Assembly: GCA_963580285.1 (NCBI GenBank)
Contig: OY757015.1
Coordinates: forward strand, 130,259,688 to 130,323,687
Source of the DNA: Lucinisca nassula
Lineage: Eukaryota; Mollusca; Bivalvia; Lucinida; Lucinidae
Length of the DNA stretch: 64,000 nt
Direction of reading: 5' to 3'
Below the pieces are notes generated by a model. It was not told the DNA's origin and searched no databases. It worked only from the letters and a program-made list of their open reading frames with translations. Shown here piece after piece: positions 31,800 through 42,474 of this stretch (position 1 is its first letter; every line of letters begins with the position of its first letter). The translations under genes and the position numbers were made by a program.

Positions 31800-32024
31800 A
31801 AAATGAAAAAGAGAAACGACCAGGAATTGATACAATTAGATCCTAATCACTAGGGAAATAAAGAGAAACGTGAAGTGACGACAGTAAACAAAACGGACCA
31901 CAGGTAAACCGAGTCAGCATCTCTTCCAAACAGGTGGTGACTCAGAATTTCCAAACCTTACTCAAAAGGAGCAATATACATAATGGGAGAAAGAGAATCT
32001 GAATCACCCATCTGACAAACATTA
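31800..32024. mobile_element. Fragment related to Rep-I and to 15849-16020
   Basis: GACCAGGAATTGATACAATTAG (Rep-I-like) is followed by GACAGTAAACAAAACGGACC and GGAGCAATATACATAATGGG, which match the Penelope-type remnant. This is the only place where the two are seen close together besides 15845-17050. Confidence 0.55.
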
Positions 32025-32324
32025 TTTGTTTGCTTGATTTGAGGTTTAACGTCCCCGTCAACACTGTAAAGGTCATTTTGGAGACGTTGCTTCCGATTTT
32101 GTGGGACTTTTACCCGAGATTGAGATGAAATGACTTCTCAAGCCCTGTCGCCCAATGAAACCAATAGGGTTTATTAGCATGGACAGTCCGCCTCGCACCG
32201 CGGTTCCTGGACACGCTTAGATCCTCTAAGCGGTTTACCAGTACTAGTATGCGGGCAGGATTCAGCTCTGCGTGGAAGCATCATGCAGCCCATATATTTC
32301 TTCAAGCCCCTATGGGCGGGGGCT
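32025..32324 (-). mobile_element. SINE S1, copy d, with 14 bp target duplication
   Basis: Complete from the (TTTG)n tail to GGGCGGGGGC. TCTGACAAACATTA is repeated at 32011-32024 and 32325-32338. Confidence 0.92.
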
Positions 32325-32597
32325 TCTGACAAACATTAAACTGGAAAGACAAATGTAACCAAACAGGGGGAAGAATCAGAATCATCAACGTAACAACATA
32401 TATAATAATGGAAAGAATTAGAATCACCAACACAAAACACGGAGGAACCACAGTAAAAGTACCGACTTGGAACGGTTATTAAAAATTACTGGTGGGTTGA
32501 ACTTAACTTTACGGGATCCCAATCCTCAACCTCAGTTTTACTGTGACTTAGAAGGCTCAGTCAACATTTCGGACACTTGATTTAGCTTGATACAAAT

Positions 32598-32865
32598 CAT
32601 TACGATAACACATCCATGAGAAATAGTGCATTTTTTCACACCTACAAAATGGCTACTTTTACGATGAAAATCCTTTATATTTGTCTTATTTATACTGCAA
32701 ACTTAGATTGTGGGTGCTCATTAGAACCGCCTCAACGAGGCGGTTTTGACGAGTACCCACAACCTATGTCTTGGAGCAGAAATAAGAAAAAAATATATCC
32801 CGTAACCTCCAGTTTTCTATATGTAAAGTGGGGTTTATGGGGGGGTCATTTCACGGGCTTGTTAA
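32598..32865 (+). mobile_element. Pal-B MITE, right end replaced by Rep-I
   Basis: CATTACGATAACACATCCAT through the core to CATTTCACGGGCTTGTTAA, where Rep-I starts before the final CGTGATG. Confidence 0.85.
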
Positions 32866-33935
32866 TAACAGAAGTGAAGGCAATGATCAGGAATCGATAC
32901 AAATGCCTCACACATACTATCCCAAACATCAAAAGGGAACGAAACACGAAAACAAAATAACTTTTCTGTTCTCTGTTCTCTATAATGAAAAGCCAAAAGG
33001 ACAGTTACTTTCCCACAAAATGGCCAAATGGCTATCCAAAATTAAAAGATCATAGCAATGCACAAAAGCAAAGACGAACCATGACAAAAATAAACCACGA
33101 CAGAAGCACCATGGTCAGTAAAAAGGTTTTACGGAGAAGGGAGGCTTAAAGGTGCATTATTGAGCTATCTGGAAAAATGCTTCCAAAAATAAAATACATA
33201 TAGCCAGTATTTTTCTTTAAAACAATATAAATGAATGCATTTTATGCAAAAATGCAAACAATTATGATGACAGGTAAACGAGTTTGAGAGGTATTCCCTA
33301 ACTAGGTTTCAAACACTAGTTAGATCTATTTTTAGTTCGTGACAAAAATAGAATACCCATATATGACGTTATGCGAAGTCCATTTTTGGCCTTGTTTGCT
33401 TAGGCCATGCCTGAATCGGAAAAAAATATGACGCTGAATACCATGCCATAAGTAACGACACTCAGAGACGATACTGCGGCGGCCACGTATGTGTAAAGTG
33501 GCAGATTTATTTTTAGAACAGAAATTCAGAACACATGTTCAGAGCGAAGGGTAAACAAGAATGAAAACGACCATTTTCACAAAGTTCTGAAGCTGTATTT
33601 GGCTCCAAAAGTGTACACATGACAAAGGAGTATGCATTGAAGATAAAAACCAGAAAAAAATATTTGAGACCCGGTAGCTCAATAATGCACCTTTAAATCG
33701 ATTTTACGTGGCCACAATCCTCGCCCTGAGTCATGTCGTGGTTTAGACAAATAATTTGTTCAGTCCGCATGACGGATTGCAACTTATCAGTGCAACATCT
33801 ACGGGAACATAAAAAAAAAAATCAAACAACTCGTAGATGAAACAACAATGAGGACTCGACAGCATGAAATAACTGGAATGCTAGAGCGACAGATAGACTC
33901 CGATAATGTCCAATCAAACCTTATCTACCCATTTT
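32866..33935 (+). mobile_element. Rep-I, full-length copy 3, split by the TTAA-MITE
   Basis: The constant end AGAAGTGAAGGCAATGATCA begins at 32870. The sequence continues to 33149, is interrupted by the TTAA-MITE (33150-33692), and resumes with ATCGATTTTACGTGGCCACA to about 33935. Confidence 0.8.
33150..33692 (-). mobile_element. TTAA-flanked MITE, copy 2
   Basis: 543 bp, inverted relative to copy 1. TTAA stands at 33146-33149 and 33693-33696. Rep-I copy 1 has the uninterrupted site (CGATTTAAGCC, 13937-13947), which shows that exactly TTAA was duplicated. Confidence 0.9.
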
Positions 33936-33994
33936 AAAAGTAGTGATCCTTCTGACGTATTAACAAAGGAAAATGTGTCCTTGCGCATATACGC

Positions 33995-34065
33995 ACAGCC
34001 AAGACTGTGATCAGACTGCGCAAGTGTGCAGTCTGATCACAGTCTTCGCTGTGCGCAATATATGA
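33995..34065. repeat. GATCAGAC-type hairpin
   Basis: CACAGCCAAGACTGTGATCAG pairs with CTGATCACAGTCTTCGCTGTG around ACTGCGCAAGTGTGCAGT. It lies just inside intron 1 of gene 1. Confidence 0.85.
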
Positions 34066-34197
34066 ATGCACGTTAGCCCAAAAGTTCTTCCTGTATAATT
34101 GGAAATATTGCATAAGGGCTAAAACGATACACATGGTGACTTGAGTCTTTTCCCTAGACACATTTTCTCTTGTTGGGGCACATTTTATGACTGCTAC

Positions 34198-34488
34198 CTC
34201 GTCTACTATAGTATGCATGTCCTTCGAAAATGTAAAACTCGAGCATTCTGTGTTGTTCTGAAGAAGACAGGTTTCTTTCAGTGCGTTGTCCGACAGATCC
34301 GTTGTGTTAAGGCCGTCTGTACACCACCATGTAGGAGCTGCTGTGACAAATATGGTTGATTGTAGGCTCCAGACAATCACTATATTGATCAGATGAACAA
34401 AGATAGCAAGCCGTATCTGGAACCAACCGCATCCTCCAAGTTCGTAAATGACCTCATCCGGGCCTTGGCGAGTTTCCTGTCCCGTCAT
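34198..34488 (-). CDS. Gene 1 exon 1, SLC22-type transporter (start)
   Basis: This 291 bp first coding exon gives 97 residues from MTGQETRQGPDEVI. YELGGCGWFQIR leads into helix 1 (about residues 25-48, IFVHLINIVIVWSLQS). The extracellular loop that follows has cysteines and two N-glycosylation sequons (NTT, NNT), and the exon ends MHTIVDE. This layout is that of SLC22 carriers, where the big loop is usual. ATG 34488 is chosen because it aligns with MSTQES in gene 2; an in-frame ATG at 34590 would add residues encoded by MITE debris. The donor is GTAGCA from 34197, phase 0. Confidence 0.9.
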
Positions 34489-34547
34489 TGATACTAGAAC
34501 AAATATTTCAAATATGGCACAGTATGTGGAATAACATATCGCATTAA

Positions 34548-34597
34548 CCCCACTCTGTATAGTTAAATATGAATTTACTTGTGTATACACTATTTTC
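34548..34597 (-). mobile_element. Pal-B fragment in the gene 1 leader
   Basis: TTAACCCCACTCTGTATAG and GTGTATACACTATTTTCCTT match the Pal-B right arm and core edge. It lies only about 60 bp upstream of the start codon. Confidence 0.55.
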
Positions 34598-34600
34598 CTT

Positions 34601-34882
34601 CATAACGAAAATACGCCTATACAAATACATTGTAACCTTTATCGCCGAAAAAAAATGAAAATTTTAAGATGAAAAATTGTGATATTTTTCTTATTTCAAC
34701 TCAAAATATGGATTGTGGGCACTCGTTAGAACCGCCTGATCGAGACGGATCTAACGTGTACCCACAATCTATGATTTTGAGCAGAAATACGAAAAATAAT
34801 GTACACCCCTGCAAACCACAGTTTTACTATATAAAAGTAGGGTTTAAGGAGGTCAAAATAATATAGGAGTGTTTTCGTGATA
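34601..34882 (+). mobile_element. Pal-A MITE just upstream of gene 1
   Basis: CATAACGAAAATACGCC to GGAGTGTTTTCGTGAT. The copy begins 113 bp upstream of the gene 1 start codon. Its TATATAAAAG box points away from gene 1. Confidence 0.88.
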
Positions 34883-35028
34883 TCTTTTTTCAATACATAG
34901 ATGTAGGTACTCGCACCAAAAATCTATGTTTAAAGCAAAATTAAGAAATGTATCATAAATTTTCAACAAATGCCCGTTCTTGAGCCATGACAGAATGTGT
35001 TATGTCATATAGGTGTGTTGTCCTAATG
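34883..35028 (-). mobile_element. Pal-B-like MITE fragment, diverged
   Basis: A half core (ATAGATGTAGGTACTCGCAC) and a left end reading GGTGTGTTGTCCTAATG. Confidence 0.6.
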
Positions 35029-35438
35029 ATGATTTTTGTATACGCTTAGGGGCGTAGATAATTGTAAAATAGGAGTGTTATTAAAGGAAATGGCTAGCCC
35101 TTCCGTAGAGGCAAATAGGTTTGGCTATCATAACATCACGGCTATACCCTTGAAAGACAGGCTTTGAAAGACAGGCTTTGCTTCTTATGGTCCGTACGAT
35201 TCCATAGCAATAGGTAACTTTTTCACACTTTGAAATTCTCGCTTTGGCAATGAAAAGTTATTCATTTACACGGGAAATGCAAAATTGAAGCCCTTACTAC
35301 CTTATAAACACCTGAAATTAAGTATTTTTAAACCACTCAACCCGAAACTTGTCTTCACCGGGGCCTTCTTTTTGTGCAATTTAGTCAAGTTTGTCACGGA
35401 AGGTGGACAATAATCTATAAATTGACCATCATGATAAC
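35029..35438. other. Upstream region, nothing recognised
   Basis: A direct repeat GAAAGACAGGCTTTG occurs at 35152 and 35164. No gene is seen. Confidence 0.5.
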
Positions 35439-35717
35439 CATTACGATAACACATCCGTGTGATAAAGTGCATTTTTCAAACCTCAAAAAAGGTAGTTTTT
35501 CAGATGAAAATGTGTGATATTTCTCTTATTTATACTCCAAACATAGGTTTTGGGTGCTCGTTAGAACCGCCTCACTGAGGCGGTTCTAACGAGTACCCAC
35601 AACCTATGTCTTGGAGCAGAAATAAGAAAAATATTGTTTACCCCCGTAAACCCCAGTTTTCTCTATATAAAGTGGGGTGTAAGGGGGTGTTCATTTCACG
35701 GACTTGTTCACGTGATG
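35439..35717 (+). mobile_element. Pal-B MITE, complete
   Basis: CATTACGATAACACATCCGT to GGACTTGTTCACGTGATG, with a perfect core hairpin CCGCCTCACTGAGGCGG. Confidence 0.92.
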
Positions 35718-35772
35718 AAAGTACAGGAAGATTACTCGGAAAACGAGCGTTGCTGGAATAAGAATAAGAATT

Positions 35773-35803
35773 GTTTTTTTTTTTTTTTTTTTTTTTTTTT
35801 TCA
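35773..35803. repeat. Poly(T) run
   Basis: About 30 T in a row. Confidence 0.9.
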
Positions 35804-35999
35804 TCTTAAATATTAAAATGGTTTTCTATCTTGAAATTTACTGATTAACACGCTGGTATGTTCAATACACGGATTCATGTATTTTAACTGGTCAAAATGA
35901 ACGCTTCTTTACATGTCAAGTTTCTCCTAAAGAACGAAATGTGGGTCCTATTCCGGGCTTCTCTAGACTTTCGAATGTGTCTTTAAACGGAGGATCTGT

Positions 36000-36920
36000 C
36001 TCCACCGGAATGGTCTTGCCCTCAGGAACCCGCATATAAATCTTGAAAGCTGTGTTGGGTTTGTAAAAATGAGAGACCAAAACATGTGTGTTTTGTTTTT
36101 TTTGCGTGTGTCACAAAGAGTGATAAATCAGTCAAGTCGCATGATAAGTTATGAAAGTTGGTAAAAATGAAGCTCTCAGTGTGATCATACAGATCTGTGT
36201 AAAATTCATGAAGGTAACGTAAATACATTTGGAAATATGACCAAGGATAAAGTGTTTTTTGGGGGGTTACATTTTCGAAGATAGGTCAAAGTTCAAAAGT
36301 CTAGGGCAAGGGTCAAACAGCTTGGCATCAATAGGAATGTCGTGTCTCAAGGAATATCCATGAGACGTTTGAAGGCTGTAATGTTAGTGGTATTACAATG
36401 TGTGACAAAAACTTTTTTTTTTTTTTGGTTGTTGTTGTTGTTGTTTTGTTTATTGTTTTGTTTTGTTCGCAGTTTTATTTTTAAACGGAGAGAAAAGGAG
36501 AAATAATTTAGTCGAATCGCAAAATACAGCTATGAATCATGAAAATGATGTAGCTCTTATGCTGGTGGGTGGGTGAAGTTTCATGACGATGGGCCAAATA
36601 CTGTTTGAAATATGTTTTTTAATAGTTCAAAAAGGTCAAGGTCACAAGTAAAAAAAATAGTATCAGTGGAAGGGTCTTGTCCCAAGAAACATCACTGAAG
36701 GCTCTGTTATAAATAGTATTGAAATGAGAGGAAAAATGTGTTTCAGAAAAAAAATTGAAAAAGGGGAGATAATTCAGCCAAAATCAGTTATGACTCTTGA
36801 TCATTGTGTAGCTCTTGTGATGGTGAGATGTGTATAAAGTTTCATTAAGCTAGGGCAAATACTTTTGAAGTTATAGCCAAGGTTTTTTTTGTGTGTTTTT
36901 TCGGAATGACAACGGCGACG
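36000..36920. repeat. ~330 bp tandem repeat, three units
   Basis: GGTCTTGCCCTCAGGAAC (36013), GTCGTGTCTCAAGGAATATCC (36341) and GGTCTTGTCCCAAGAAACATC (36674) head three diverged units. Each is followed by a GAAGGCTGT/GAAAGCTGT word, by AATGAGAG or ACAAAAAC, and by AGGTCAAGGTCA-like text. It is a decayed tandem repeat. Confidence 0.65.
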
Positions 36921-36974
36921 CTTTTTAAATAGATGTTATACGGCTAGCTTGGATGACAATTGTTTTTGCATAAG

Positions 36975-37274
36975 CTTTGTTTGTTTGATTTGAGGTTTAA
37001 CGCCCCCGCCAACACTGTAAAGGTCATTTTGAGACGTTGCTTCCAATTTTGTGGGACTTTTACCCGACATTGAGTGAAATGACATCTCAGGCCCTGCCGC
37101 CCAATGAAACCAATAGGGTTTATGAACATGGACGGGCCGACACTCGCACAGATTTGCCTGGGCAGACTTAGATACTCTAAGCGGTTTACCAGTACTCGTG
37201 TACGGGTCGGTTTCAGCTCTGCGTGGAAGCATCATGCAGCCCATCTATTTCTTCAAGCCCCGATGAGCGGGGGC
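36975..37274 (-). mobile_element. SINE S1, copy e
   Basis: From TTTGTTTGTTTGATTTGAGG to GATGAGCGGGGGC. GTTTTTGCATAA on the left and GTTTGCATAA on the right look like the target duplication. Confidence 0.88.
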
Positions 37275-37883
37275 TGTTTGCATAACCTACAGTGTGAAAT
37301 GTCATGAAAGACAACTATTTCGATGTACAAGTTTTACCAATTTCTAACTTGTTGTCTTTAGTGAAAGATTATCAATTTGGTTTAAATATGGAACTTGACT
37401 GAGCATTACGAATCTTTGGCTGTTATACCCTATACAGTTTTGTCATTTTACCTTCTAATCCTAAATAGACTCAAGCTTTTTGTAAAAGATAATACTTGTC
37501 AGATTACACTTCTATAAATTCCAGCATCACAATCATGATAATCTCGTTGAACTTTTTTGTTTCAATGAAAAAAAAAATGCAACTATTTTTCACGTTTTCA
37601 TGACGAAGTTGGAATTATTATTATTGTGGAATTTATCGATGTGTATACGCCGGCGAATCACTCGCAAACTTAGCATGCAGCTATTGGGGGTTTACTCAGG
37701 ATTTGCCGGCGTTAACGCGTCGATATTAATTCCTTTATTGATGGAGGTTATATTTGAGAAAGGGCATAAAAAAGTGTGTCAATAAACTCACCTCAATTGA
37801 AAATTGATACTTTATGCTGCAGCTGGAAATTTAATACTTCGGTTTGACAAATGAAAACTTTAACTTTCTGTTGGTTACATCAA
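37275..37883. other. Upstream region with diverged low-copy repeats
   Basis: 37620-37690 resembles 22020-22075. 37770-37850 (AAAGTGTGTCAATA, GGAAATTTAATACTTCGGTT) resembles 40685-40790. A 61-residue frame over it has no domain. Confidence 0.5.
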
Positions 37884-37897
37884 ATGAACCACGACAA

Positions 37898-38184
37898 TTT
37901 TTTTGTTTTGTTTGATTTGAGGTTTAACGTCCCCGTCAACACTGTAAAGGTCATTTTGGAGACGTTGCTTCCAATTTTGTGGGACTTTTACCCGACATTG
38001 AGATGAAATGACATCTCAAGCCCTGTCACCCAATGAAATCAATAGGGTTTATTAGCATGGACGGTCCGCCTCTCACCGAGGTTCCTGGACAGGCTTAGAT
38101 CCTCTAAGCGGTTTACCAGTACTAGTGTGCGGGCTGGATTCAGCTCTGCGTGGAAGCATCATGCAGCCCATATATTTCTTCAAT
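37898..38184 (-). mobile_element. SINE S1, copy f, 5' truncated
   Basis: The last ~15 bp of the head are missing, and ATGAACCACGACAA flanks it at 37884-37897 and 38185-38198. A target duplication together with 5' truncation points to LINE-type retroposition. Confidence 0.93.
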
Positions 38185-38211
38185 ATGAACCACGACAAGC
38201 AAAAATATGAC

Positions 38212-38292
38212 TTCGGACATGTGTGCCCAGAGAAGACTCTGATCAGACTGCGCATATGCGCAGTCAGATCAGAGTCTTCGCTAGGCGCTAGG
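38212..38292. repeat. GATCAGAC-type hairpin
   Basis: AGAAGACTCTGATCAGACTG pairs with CAGTCAGATCAGAGTCTTCG around CGCATATGCG. GCTAGGCGCTAGGCGCT follows. Confidence 0.85.
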
Positions 38293-38312
38293 CGCTTGTG
38301 GATACCACTTAA

Positions 38313-38606
38313 GCCGGCCTCTTTAGCTCGGTCGGATGCGAGTCTGACTGGTGATCAGGAGGACGCGGGTTCGATACCTGCTGGGGTCGGCAACATCCAT
38401 TCGTGGAGATTGATCATGAAATCTTTTCTAGGGTCATTCTCTCCCTTCCGCTGATTCAAGAAGGGCAGTTGTCAGTTTCCGGCGAAAGAATGTGCAGTGT
38501 ACTGGTTAACCGCTTATATATAAGCCTGTCCAGGAAAAGTGTGGGAAGGTAAACTGACCGGCTCAAAAGTGACATAAATTAGAATTGACTGGGTCGTTAA
38601 ACAAAC
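38313..38606 (+). mobile_element. SINE-2, tRNA-derived
   Basis: The head has TTTAGCTCGGTCGGATGCG (box A) and GCGGGTTCGATACCTGC (box B). The body has TGATCATGAAATCTTTTCTA and CTTCCGCTGATTCAAGAAGG. The tail is TGACTGGGTCGTTAAACAAA. Pieces occur at 29215, 29704 and 47420. Confidence 0.82.
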
Positions 38607-38769
38607 ACCCCTTAAATCGAGTGCCTTCTGACTGAAAGGGTAAGTGACAGATTGATATGCGTTAGAGCTCGAAAACGCCTTTTCGGCTGACGCGGTAAAA
38701 GTAAATCATATGTGCCCCCGCCACGAGAAAACATGTCTTCTAGTTCTGCGCCTTGGTTAAGACACAAAT

Positions 38770-38885
38770 ATGTTCTAGAAAGGGTTATCCTTTGAAAGCA
38801 AGGAATACACCACAGAACTGGCAAATATGAAGTGTACATGTTTTCTGGGCCAGACTAGCGAGTTGCGGCCAATTAGGCCTCATCA
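38770..38885. repeat. ~110 bp dispersed repeat, second copy
   Basis: It matches 27935-28045 (CTTTGAAAGCAAGGAATACA, GCGGCCAATTAGGCCTCATC). Confidence 0.6.
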
Positions 38886-38930
38886 GTGACATCATCATCC
38901 CAGCCTACAAGGCTTCACAAACTAGGAAGA

Positions 38931-39211
38931 CATCAAGAAAACACACCTGTATTATTTTACCCCCTTTAACCCCACTTTTATCTAGTAAAACTGGGGAATA
39001 TAGGGGTAAACCTTATTTTTTATATTTCTGCTCTAAAATATAGATTGTGTGTACTCGTTGGAACCGTGTTCTAACGCGCCTCACAATCTATATTTTGAGT
39101 AGAAATAAGAAAAGTATCGCAAATTTTCATCTGAAATGGTTTCTTTGGGGGGGGGGGGCGATTTCGGCCTAAAATTGACAATGTCTTTGAACACGCGTTC
39201 TTTCCGTAATG
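38931..39211 (-). mobile_element. Pal-A MITE, worn core
   Basis: CATCAAGAAAACACACC at the left; the core tip has been lost (GGAACCGTGTTCTAACG); a G run at 39147; TTTCCGTAATG at the end. Confidence 0.8.
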
Positions 39212-39224
39212 CGATTTACGATAT

Positions 39225-39503
39225 CATTTCGCAAACACGCCTATACAAATACATTGCCACCTTTATCGCCGAAAAAACGAAAATTTTATGATGAAAAATT
39301 GCGATATTTTTCTTATTTTTGCTCCAAATATAGATTGTGGGCACTCGTTAGAACCGCCTCATCGAGGCGGTTCTAACGAGTACCAACAATCTATATCTTG
39401 GAGCAGAAATAAGAAAAATAAGGTATACCCCGGAAACCGCAGTTTTACAATATAAAAGTGGGGTTCAAGGGGGTCAAAATTATAAAGGCGTGTTTTCGTG
39501 ATG
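39225..39503 (+). mobile_element. Pal-A MITE, complete
   Basis: CATTTCGCAAACACGCC to GGCGTGTTTTCGTGATG, with a perfect core CCGCCTCATCGAGGCGG. It is inverted relative to the copy 14 bp to its left. Confidence 0.9.
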
Positions 39504-39529
39504 ATGTAATCTATGGATTGCTAAGAAAA

Positions 39530-39845
39530 CAACGGCCACAAAGGTCCTTATCAGAATGCGCGAATGCGCAGACCGATCTGCACCTTTGATGTTCGGCAAT
39601 AAGAAAAAAAAACAGGTTTTCTGATAACTATGCCGAATACCTACAGCTGTACATGTTACATTGTTTTGGCGTTACGTCAGTTTGAATGACCCGAATTAAT
39701 TCGGGACTGTATTTCAACCTAACCTAACCGAAGTTCTCATGGGCTGCAACATGAAAAATTGTGTCTTCGGATATGCGCGTACGTTTAGCGAAGACTCAGA
39801 TCAACCTGTGCAGTCTGATCAAGGCTGTACCTGTGCGCAAGGTGA
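39530..39845. repeat. Two GATCAGAC-type hairpins, diverged
   Basis: 39530-39590 has GTCCTTATCAGAATGCGCG..GCGCAGACCGATCTG. 39775-39842 has GCGAAGACTCAGATCAACC..GTCTGATCAAGGCTG. Confidence 0.6.
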
Positions 39846-40129
39846 AAATCCACTATCTCAGAGCTTTGTCAGTATCCAGAATGAATTACTGTAGGGAAAA
39901 AATGAAGCGTATTGTCTAGATCTTTGTAAACCCTACTTTCTTCTGTATAACGTGATACCCTATCTCTTGCGGCGGCTTGGGATGGGCAGGGCAGTCAAAA
40001 TTTTACATTTCGACAATTAACATGTTTTTGGTTCTTTCTGGCAACATCTATTTCGGCTTTCACCATCCTCAATTTTATTCCATAGTTTTAAAATGGAAAT
40101 TATTTGAAACTGTAAAAAGAATATGCGTG

Positions 40130-40328
40130 AATTGATATTTTTGGGTTGTTTGTTTGTTTTGGTTTTACGGCCCTTACAGGGTTATTTTACTATTATCAAG
40201 CCGATCGTTCATCAGAAGCTGGCGAAAACCCGAGTACCCGGAGAAAAAAAACTTGCAGAACTCGGCGGGAGCCAGGCTCGAACCACAGCGGTGAGAGGCA
40301 TAATGATTAAGAATCAGCGCTCTAGATG
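40130..40328 (-). mobile_element. SINE-5 fragment, tRNA-derived
   Basis: On the minus strand the head has TCTAGAGCGCTGATTCTTAA and a box B GTGGTTCGAGCCTGGC. The body has TTTTTCTCCGGGTACTCGGG. The plus-strand tail region is TTGTTTGTTTTGGTTTTACGG. The plus-strand frame over it is not a gene. Confidence 0.65.
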
Positions 40329-40377
40329 ATGAACGAAATTTAAAATGGTGTAACTGATTAAATCATTTCAGACTGGA

Positions 40378-40590
40378 AACCCCTAAACGGGTACTGTGGC
40401 AAACAGTGCAGTCCCAGATCAGACGCCGCAGAACGCGGCGTCTGATCAGGGCCTACATTGTTTGCGAAAAGTTCAGCCATTTTCCGAATCAATTTTGATG
40501 AAAACACAACCTGACACCCCTAAATTTTGAAATGAACTCCTGCTATATATAAGGAGGGAGATTCCATTTGGTACAAAAAGGGTTAAATTA
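40378..40590. mobile_element. ~210 bp hairpin-bearing element, copy 1
   Basis: It holds the hairpin CAGATCAGACGCCGCAGAAC..GCGGCGTCTGATCAGGGCC, then CCTGACACCCCTAAATTTTGA, and ends CCATTTGGTACAAAAAGGGTTA. It matches 45300-45510 over its full length. Confidence 0.8.
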
Positions 40591-40684
40591 TATGAACCAT
40601 GTGTAATAAAAGAAACTAAAAGAGATATCTGTTCTAGATTCAGTTAACTCCCCTTATAAAGAGAAAAGATGGAAGGGCGATATA

Positions 40685-41454
40685 TTTGAAGAAGGTCATA
40701 CAAAAGTGTGTCAATAGTGATTGAGAATGGTTGAGAAATGATACTTTATGTTGCAGCCGGAAATTTAATACTTCGGTTTGACAATAATTTTGTCATAAGA
40801 CTGCGGACGTCAGCAATCGATGTGACTTGCATTATTAAAAGGCTTACGTTTCAAGATCAACTTAAATGTGTGTATCATCACTATACCGGTCAAACGTGAT
40901 AGCCCGCTGTGCATCTATATCGTACATTAGCGACTTGCACGTGAAGAAGGTATTTTATTTGTGACTAAACTTGTTTAATCTCTGCGTTGCGGATGCGTTA
41001 TACGGTCACATCTCTCTTGCACAGTGTTCGAAGACCAGTGGATACCCTTAAATGACTGACGCTCAACGAAAGGCGGACTGGCTTCTTACCATCGGTCTTC
41101 AAGATATCAGATATTACCAATCCCATTAACGCACTCGTTGCAAATTGAGCGACGGGGCTTTCAACAGTCTTAAGGCAACTTGAGATATTGAACTTTTCAA
41201 GCAGCGGACAAAAGGTGCTGATTAGACTGCGCAGATGCGCAGGATGTTCTGTACCTACGTTGTTTGCAAATGTCATCTAAAATATTTTCTCCCAACGACT
41301 CATATAAAGTATGTGCCAGCGCATTACTTTAATACCTATAAAAAGTGTGTGCTGAGCCAAGACTGAAATCAGACGGCATTACCACATAGTCTGATCAGTG
41401 TTTTGCTTGTCTCCCTATAGATATGCTGCAAGGGACTCGTGCGATTAGCAAAGT
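40685..41454. other. Upstream region; two worn hairpins, no gene
   Basis: 41205-41275 and 41345-41420 resemble the GATCAGAC hairpins (ACTGCGCAGATGCGCAGG; GTCTGATCAGTG). A 92-residue minus frame over the first has no domain. Confidence 0.5.
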
Positions 41455-42085
41455 CTTTGATCAGCCAGACGGCCATCGGGGCTTGAAAAAAATAGATGGG
41501 CTTCCATGCAGAGCTGAAACCGACCGCACATAAGTACTGGTAAACCGCAATAGAACTAAAGGCAATTATCAGGAAGGAATCGATACAATTAACCTACAGC
41601 TCCCATCAGAGACACCAAGGGAAAGAAACACAAACATGAAACAACTAGACCCTAATAGAAACATCACTAGCGGAAAGCCAAAAGGACAGTTACTTTCCCA
41701 AAAAATGGCCAATTGGCTATCCAAAGCAAAATAATATAAGCGATACACACACTCAAAGACAAGCCATAACAAAAATAAACCACGACAGAAGAACCGCATT
41801 GGGACGGTCAGTGAAACGAATTCCACTACACATGCGGCTTATCGATTTTACGAGGCCACAATCCTCGCCCTTATTTCCGCCGCGATTTATCCAGGCAAAG
41901 GGGTGCGAGTCGGACTGTGTGTGCTTGAAAAACCTATTGGTTTCATTGGGTGACAGGGTTTGAGATGTCATGTCATCTGACATCTCAATGTTGGGTAAAA
42001 ATCCCACAAAATTGGAAACAACGTCTCCAAAAATGACCTATACAGTGTAGACGGGAACGTTAAACCGCAAATCAAACAAACAAAT
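41455..42085 (+). mobile_element. SINE S1, copy g, split by Rep-I
   Basis: The head part is 41465-41548 (CATCGGGGCTTGAAAAAA..AAACCGCA). The tail part is 41892-42085 (CCAGGCAAAGGGGTGCGAG..ACGTTAAACCGCAAATCAAA). Rep-I lies between. Confidence 0.8.
41549..41891 (+). mobile_element. Rep-I, partial copy 4 inside S1
   Basis: It starts at the constant end (GAACTAAAGGCAATTATCAGG) and stops after CCTCGCCCTTATTTCCG. Other parts of the repeat are missing. Confidence 0.75.
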
Positions 42086-42182
42086 TGATCAGTCCGCTGA
42101 TCTGAGTTTTTGTTAGTCGGGTATAGATCTTCATGTAAAACTCTAACGCTGCATGGCAGTACCGATTATTATTAGGAAAGGT

Positions 42183-42365
42183 CTATTGCCAGTTAACTGG
42201 CAATAGCGGTTTTACGATAAAATCGCTATTGCCAGTTAACTGGTAATAGCGGTTTTACGATATAATTGCTATTGACAGTTAACTGGTAATAGCGGTTTTA
42301 CGATAAAATCGCTATTGCCAGTTAACTGGTAATAGCAATTTTAACGTAAAATCGCTATTGCCAGT
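42183..42365. repeat. 43 bp tandem repeat of a palindrome, array 1
   Basis: CTATTGCCAGTTAACTGG followed by (C/T)AATAGCGG, then TTTTACGATAAAATCG, repeats about four times with a 43 bp period (42183, 42226 and on). Each unit contains the dyad GCTATT-GCCAGTTAACTGGC-AATAGC. Confidence 0.92.
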
Positions 42366-42474
42366 TGACGTGCAGAATTATTCCATTTACAGTTATGAAT
42401 GTAATGGCTTAAATGCATGTTTTTGTTTTTCTGCTTTGACCAAGCATTTCCATATTTTGCATATGTAATCCATA

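Noticed and set aside
34489..34590. Longer N-terminus for gene 1 from an ATG at 34590
   Set aside because: The extra residues are encoded largely by Pal-B debris and have no counterpart in gene 2.
38313..38385. Possible tRNA gene on the plus strand
   Set aside because: Same reasoning: tRNA-like promoter boxes at the head of a ~290 bp SINE, stems not paired.
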